This document shows, piece by piece, positions 21,017-25,022 of a stretch of DNA of 25,022 nt. The notes beneath the pieces are model-generated. The model was not told the DNA's origin, made no database searches, and was given only the letters and a program-made list of their open reading frames with translations. The DNA comes from Saccoglossus kowalevskii. Its lineage: Eukaryota; Hemichordata; Enteropneusta; Harrimaniidae. A program made the translations under genes and the position numbers. Position 1 is the stretch's first letter. The number at the start of each line of letters is the position of its first letter. Location of the stretch: assembly GCF_000003605.2 (NCBI RefSeq), contig NW_003136422.1:1-25022 (forward strand), written 5' to 3'.

Positions 21017-22745
21017 TGAATATTCGTCGGAATTGGATGTCAATTAATGCTACGGCGAGGCAAAAAAAAATTGGGTAAAAGTTAGTATGTAATGTGGAAT
21101 AAAAATGTTGATGAGCCTACTGCACGTGGTATTCCCAGCAGGTCTCCCGTGCAAGTCCTATCCATGCCCGATGCGGCTTAACCTCAGTGATCAGACGAGA
21201 ACTAGTGTATTCTGCAATGGTTTGGCAGTAGGCTGAATATTCGTTGGAATTGGATTTCAATTAATGTTTCGGCTAGGCAAATAATAAAGGGAAAAAGATA
21301 GTATGTACGGTGGAATAAAAATGTTCATCAGCCTACTGCACGTGGTATTCCCAGCCGGTCTCCCATGCAAGTACTAACCACGCCCTATGCAGCTTAACTT
21401 CAGTGATCGGACGAGAACTGGTGTATTCTGCAATGGTTTGGCAGTAGGCTGATTATTTGTCGGAATTGGATTTCAATTAATGCTTCGGCCATGCAAAAAA
21501 TCACGGGAAAAAGATAGTATGTATGGTGGAATAAAAATGTTGATAAGCCTACTGCACGTTGTATTCCCAGCAGGTCTCCCATGCAAGTACTAACCACGCC
21601 CGATGCAGCTTAACTTCAGTGATCGGACGAGAACTGGTGTATTCTGCAATGGTTTCGCAGTAGGCTGAATATTCGTCCGAATTTTATGTCATTTAATGCT
21701 TCGTCTAAGCAAAAAATCATGGGAAAAAGTTAGAATGTAATGTGGAATAAAAATGTTGATGGGCCTACTGCACGTGGTATTCCCAGCCGGTCTCCCGTGC
21801 AAGTCCTAACCATGCCCGATGCGACTTAACTTCAGTGATCAGACGAGAACTAGTGTATTCTGCAATGGTTTGGCAGTAGGCTGAATATTCATCGGAATTG
21901 GATTTCAATTAATGTTTCAGCTAGGCAAATAATAAAGGGAAAATGATAGTATGTACGGTGGAATAAATATGTTGATAAGCCTACTGCACGTGGCATCCCC
22001 AGCAGGTCTCCCATGCAAGTACTAACCACGCCCGATGCAGCTTAACTTTGGTGATCGGACGAGAACTGGTGTACTATGCAATGGTTTGGCAGTAGGCTGA
22101 ATATTCGTCGGAATTGGATGTAATTTAATACTTCGGCTAGGCAAAAAATCAGGGGAAAAACTTAGTATGTACGGTGGAATAAAAATGTTGATGAGCCTAC
22201 TGCACGTGGTATTTCCAACCACTCTCCCATGCATGTACTAAGCACGCCCGATGAAGCTAAACTTCAGTGATCGGACGAGAACTGGTGTATTCTGCAATGG
22301 TTTGGCAGTAGGCTGAATATTCGTCAGAATTGCATGTCGTTTAACGCTTCGGCAAGGCAAAAAATCCCGGGAAAAAGTTGGTATGTACGGTGGAATAAAA
22401 ATGTTGATAAGCCTACTGCACATGGTATTCCCAGCCGGTCTCCCATGCAAGTACTAACCACGCCTGATGCAGCTTTAATTCAGTGATCGGACGAGAACTG
22501 GTGTGTTCTGCAATGGTTTGACAGTAGGCTGAATATTCGTCAGAGTTGCCTGTGGTTTAACGCTTTGGCTAGGCAAAAAATCCAGGGAAAAATTTGGTAT
22601 GTACGGTGGAATAAAAATGTTGATAAGCCTACTGCACGTGGTATTCTCCGCCGGTCTCCCATGCAAGTACTAACCATGCCTGATGCAGCTTACATTCAGT
22701 GATCGAACGAGAACTGGTGTGTTCTGCAATGATTTGACAGTAGGC
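21017..22745 (-). repeat. Array block 13: spacers B C F D C E A2 A1
   Basis: 5S-like segments: 21115-21233, 21331-21449 (one change from consensus), 21547-21665, 21763-21881, 21979-22097, 22195-22313, 22411-22529, 22627-22745. The C spacer at 21234-21330 ends with the E-type ttcatcagcc, another chimera. F-D-C-E follows the common 8-unit string, then breaks: A2 comes directly after E, and B is missing. Confidence 0.85.
21331..21449 (-). rRNA. 5S rRNA-like gene, one change from consensus (RNA C64A)
   Basis: Full length with a single change. Its 3' flank is a C spacer that switches to the E-type ttcatcagcc tail, so the gene and its proximal flank may have been copied in as one tract. Confidence 0.7.
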
Positions 22746-24043
22746 TGAATATTCGTCAGAATTGCGTGTCGTTTAACGCTTCGGCTAGGCAAAAATTCCC
22801 GTGAACAATTTGGTATGTACGGTGGAATAAAAATGTTGATAAGCCTACTACACGTGGTATTCCCAGCCGGTCTCCCATGCAAGTATTAACCACGCCCGAT
22901 GCAGCTTAACTTCAGTGATCGGACGAGATCTGGTGTATTCTGCAATGGTGTGGCAGTAGGCTGAATATTCGTCGGAATTGGATGTAATTTAATACTTCGG
23001 CTAGGCAAAAAATCCCGGGAAACGTCAATATGTTTGGTGGAATAAAAATGTTGATGAGCCTAATGCACGTGGTATTCCCAGCCGGTCTCGCATGCAAGTA
23101 CTAACCACGCCCGATGCAGCTTAACTAAAGTGATCGGACGAGAACTGGTGTATTCTGCAATGGTTTGGCTGTAGGCTGATTATTCGTCCGACTTGTATGT
23201 CATTTAATTCTTCGTCTATGCAAAAAATCATGGGAAAAAGTTAGTATGTAATGTGGAATAAAAATGTTGATGAGCCGACTGAACGTGGTATTCCCACCCA
23301 GTCTCCCGTGCAAGAACTAACCACGCCCGATGCGCCTTAACTTTAGTGATCGGACGAGAACTGGTGTATTCTGCAATAAGAATTGGCAGTAGGCTGAATA
23401 TTCGTCGGAATTGGATGTAATTTAATGCTACTTGCTAGGCAAAAAATCATGGGTAAAAGTTAGTATGTAATGTGGAATAAAAATGTTGATGAGCCTACTG
23501 CACGTGGTATTCCCATCCGGTCTCCCATGCAAGTACTAACCACGCCCAATGCAGCTTAAATTCAGTGATCGGACGTGAACTGGTGTGTTCTGCAATGGTT
23601 TGACAGTAGGCTGAATATTCGTCAGAATTGCCTGTGGTTTAACGCTTTGGCTAGGCAAAAAATCCAGGGAAAAATTTGGTATGTACGGTGGAATAAAAAT
23701 GTTGATAAGCCTACTGCACGTGGTATTCTCCGCCGGTCTCCCATGCAAGTACTATCCATGCCTGATGCAGCTTACATTCAGTGATCGAATGAGAACTGGT
23801 GTGTTCTGCAATGGTTTGGCAGTAGGCTGAATATTTGTCGGAATTGGATGTAATTTAATACTTCGGCTAGGCAAAAAATCCCGGGAAAAAGTTAGTATGT
23901 ACGGTGGAATAAAAATGTTCATCAGCCTTCAGCACGTGGTATTCCCAGCCGGTCTCCCATGCAAGTACTAACCACGCCCTATGCAGCTTAACTTCAGTGA
24001 TCTGACGAGAACTGGTGTATTCTGCAATGGCTTGGCAGTAGGC
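22746..24043 (-). repeat. Array block 14: spacers A2 E' G B/E A1 E
   Basis: 5S-like segments: 22843-22961, 23058-23176, 23274-23394 (121 nt), 23493-23611, 23709-23827, 23925-24043. The spacer at 23395-23492 begins E-like (gtaatttaatg) and continues as B (ctaggc, catgggtaaaag). E'-G is shared with 16493-16804. Confidence 0.85.
23274..23394 (-). pseudogene. 5S-like copy with insertion near its 5' end
   Basis: ctgcaataagaattggcag replaces ctgcaatggtttggcag, adding two bases between helix I and helix II. The 3' stem strand is also changed (ccgactgaacg), shared with 20035-20152. Confidence 0.55.
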
Positions 24044-24786
24044 TGATTATTTGTCGGAATTGGATTTCAATTATGCTTCGGCTAGGCAAAAAATCACGGG
24101 AAAAAGATAGTATGTATGGTGGAATAAAAATGTTGATAATCCTACTACACGTTGTATTCCCAGCAGTCTCCCATGCAAGTACTAACCAGGCCCGATGCAG
24201 CTTACTTCAGTGATCACACGAGAACTGGTGTATTCTGCAATGGTTTGGCAGTATGCTGAATATTCGTCGGAATAGGATTTCAATTAATGTTTCGGCTCGG
24301 CAAATAATAAAGGGAAAAAGATAGTACGTACGGTGGAATAAAAATGTTGATAAGCCTACTGCACGTGGCATTCCCAGCAGGTCTTAAATGCAAGTACTAA
24401 CCATGCCCGATGCAGCTTAACTTCGGCGATCGGACGAGAACTGGTGTATTCTGCAATGGTTTGGCAGTAGGCTGAATATTCGTCGGAATTGGATGTCATT
24501 TAATGCTACGGCTAGGCAAAAAAATCATGGGTAAAAGTTAGTATGTAATGTGGAATAAAAATGTTGATGAGCCTACTGCACGTGGTATTCCCAGCCGGTC
24601 TCCCATGCAAGTACTAACCACGCCCGATGCAGCTTAAATTCAGTGATCGGACGAGAACTGGTGTGTTCTGCAATGGTTTGACAGTAGGCTGAATATTCGT
24701 CAGAATTGCCTGTGGTTTAACGCGTTGGCTAGGCAAAAAATCCCGGGAAAAATGTGGTATGTACGGTGGAATAAAAATGTTGATGA

Positions 24787-24898
24787 GCCTAATGCACATG
24801 ATATTCCAGGCCGGTCTCCAATGCAACCACGCCCGATGCAGCTTAACTTCAGTGATCGGACGAGAACTGGTGTATTCTGCGATGGTTTTGCAGTAGGC
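24787..24898 (-). pseudogene. 5S-like copy with 7-nt loop E deletion (third sister)
   Basis: Same deletion with tctccaatgcaacc as in 2580-2691, in the third copy of the 5-unit repeat, more than 22 kb away. Confidence 0.7.
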
Positions 24899-24994
24899 TG
24901 AATATTCGTCCGAATTGTATGTCATTTAATGCTTCGTCTAGGCAAAAAACACGGGGAAAAGATAGTATGTATGGTGGAATAAAAATATTCATCA

Positions 24995-25022
24995 GCCTAC
25001 TGCACGTGGTATTCCCAGCCGG
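24995..25022 (-). pseudogene. Partial 5S-like copy at the window's right edge
   Basis: Only the last 28 nt of the RNA-like segment are present; they match consensus (gcctactgcacgtgg onward). Whether the copy is intact cannot be judged. Confidence 0.6.

Larger units (their letters stand above)
1..25022 (-). repeat. Tandem array of 216-bp 5S rDNA-like units (115 complete + 2 partial)
   Basis: Every ~216 bp the same cassette recurs with no interruption and always in the same orientation; both window ends fall inside a unit, so the array extends past each side. A unit on the minus strand is a ~119-nt 5S rRNA-like segment plus a ~97-bp spacer. The 5S-like part is visibly more conserved between units than the upstream half of the spacer, which divides into about seven classes. 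216 is divisible by 3, so frames persist from unit to unit and give many 60-100 codon open frames; these are by-products, not genes. No insertion element or unique DNA is seen. Alternatives are an active 5S rDNA locus or a 5S-derived satellite; the heavy copy-to-copy variation favours at least partial satellite behaviour. Confidence 0.95.
24044..25022 (-). repeat. Array block 15: third, truncated copy of the 5-unit repeat (F C' B A3 D)
   Basis: 5S-like segments: 24140-24256, 24354-24472, 24571-24689, 24787-24898 and 24995-25022 (cut by the window end). From ~24240 rightward the sequence parallels 963-1720 and 2035-2820, including gtcttaaatgc, the A3-linked loop-E deletion and the chimeric spacer ending ttcatcagcc. 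Its closest relative for the last unit is copy 2 of block 2. Confidence 0.85.

Noticed and set aside
1-25022. CRISPR array
   Set aside because: The whole 216-bp unit repeats, with no short constant repeat alternating with unique spacers, and divergence is spread over the unit.
1-25022. 5S-derived SINE (SINE3-type) copies
   Set aside because: SINEs are dispersed and have a tail and target-site duplications; here units abut head to tail with constant spacing and there is no A-rich or simple-repeat tail.
1-25022. Transposon or helitron carrying the repeats
   Set aside because: No terminal inverted repeats, coding remnants or non-repeat DNA are seen inside the window.
1-25022. Naming the host species or phylum from the repeat
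   Set aside because: The 5S type looks like that of invertebrate animals, but without a database search the sequence does not separate cnidarians, flatworms, molluscs, annelids or others.

Overview
This window is one uninterrupted, single-orientation tandem array of a ~216-bp repeat: 115 complete units plus a partial unit at each end (mean spacing 215.5 bp between positions 213 and 24995). I see no protein-coding gene, transposon, tRNA or unique sequence. Read on the minus strand, each unit contains a ~119-nt segment that aligns end to end with eukaryotic 5S rRNA, followed by ~97 bp of AT-rich spacer. The 5S identity rests on the 9-bp terminal stem, the internal control region with box C almost unchanged, the sequence of arm III, loop E, and a T-run terminator 10-14 nt past the 3' end. 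The best description is a 5S rDNA cluster, or a satellite derived from 5S rDNA, transcribed if at all leftward (minus strand). The 5S sequence is of metazoan, invertebrate-like type; the species cannot be told from the window.

The consensus 119-mer is not a standard 5S sequence. It differs from common animal 5S in helices I, II and IV, but the changes lie on both sides of the stems and restore pairing, so the consensus folds into all five 5S helices. That suggests an origin from a functional, lineage-specific 5S gene. Against this, individual copies vary a great deal. By eye only the copies at 6459-6577 and 7970-8088 match the consensus at all 119 positions, four more (4292, 11202, 14866, 21331) differ at one, and many carry unpaired stem changes or deletions in the promoter or loop E. 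The array looks like a mix of intact and decayed copies rather than a homogenised 5S locus.

Spacers fall into about seven recurring classes. I use these tags (plus strand): A1 (cagaattgcctgtggttt), A2 (cagaattgcatgtcgttt), A3 (A1 with acgcgttggc), B (gctacggctaggc with catgggtaaaag), C (atttcaattaatgtttcgg with aaataataaaggg), C' (C with cggctcggc), D (cgtctaagc with gatgggcc), E (gtaatttaatacttcggc), E' (E with cgtcaatatgtttgg), F (gattatttgtcgg with atgtatggtgg), G (gattattcgtccgacttg), H (catttactgctactgc). Their left-to-right order is: A1 A2 G F C' B A3 D | F C' B A3 D | E B A1 E F D E D C | A1 A2 E' E D | C' B A3 H B E C' C' B A3 H | D A2 E F D C E B A1 A2 | G A1 D E F D C | B E D C E B A1 A2 | G F D C B E F D B A1 | E F E E' G E E B/E | F D C E B A1 A2 | G A2 A1 E' G E E E E | B C F D C E A2 A1 | A2 E' G B/E A1 E | F C' B A3 D. 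Bars mark the blocks listed as features.

This order shows nested higher-order repeats: a 5-unit repeat (two adjacent copies at 764-2906 and a third running off the right end), a 7-unit-offset duplication (6026-6890 and 7538-8400), and a recurring string F D C E B A1 A2 G of about 1.7 kb. Four short stretches dense in one-base gains or losses look like assembly or sequencing error, or fast decay.
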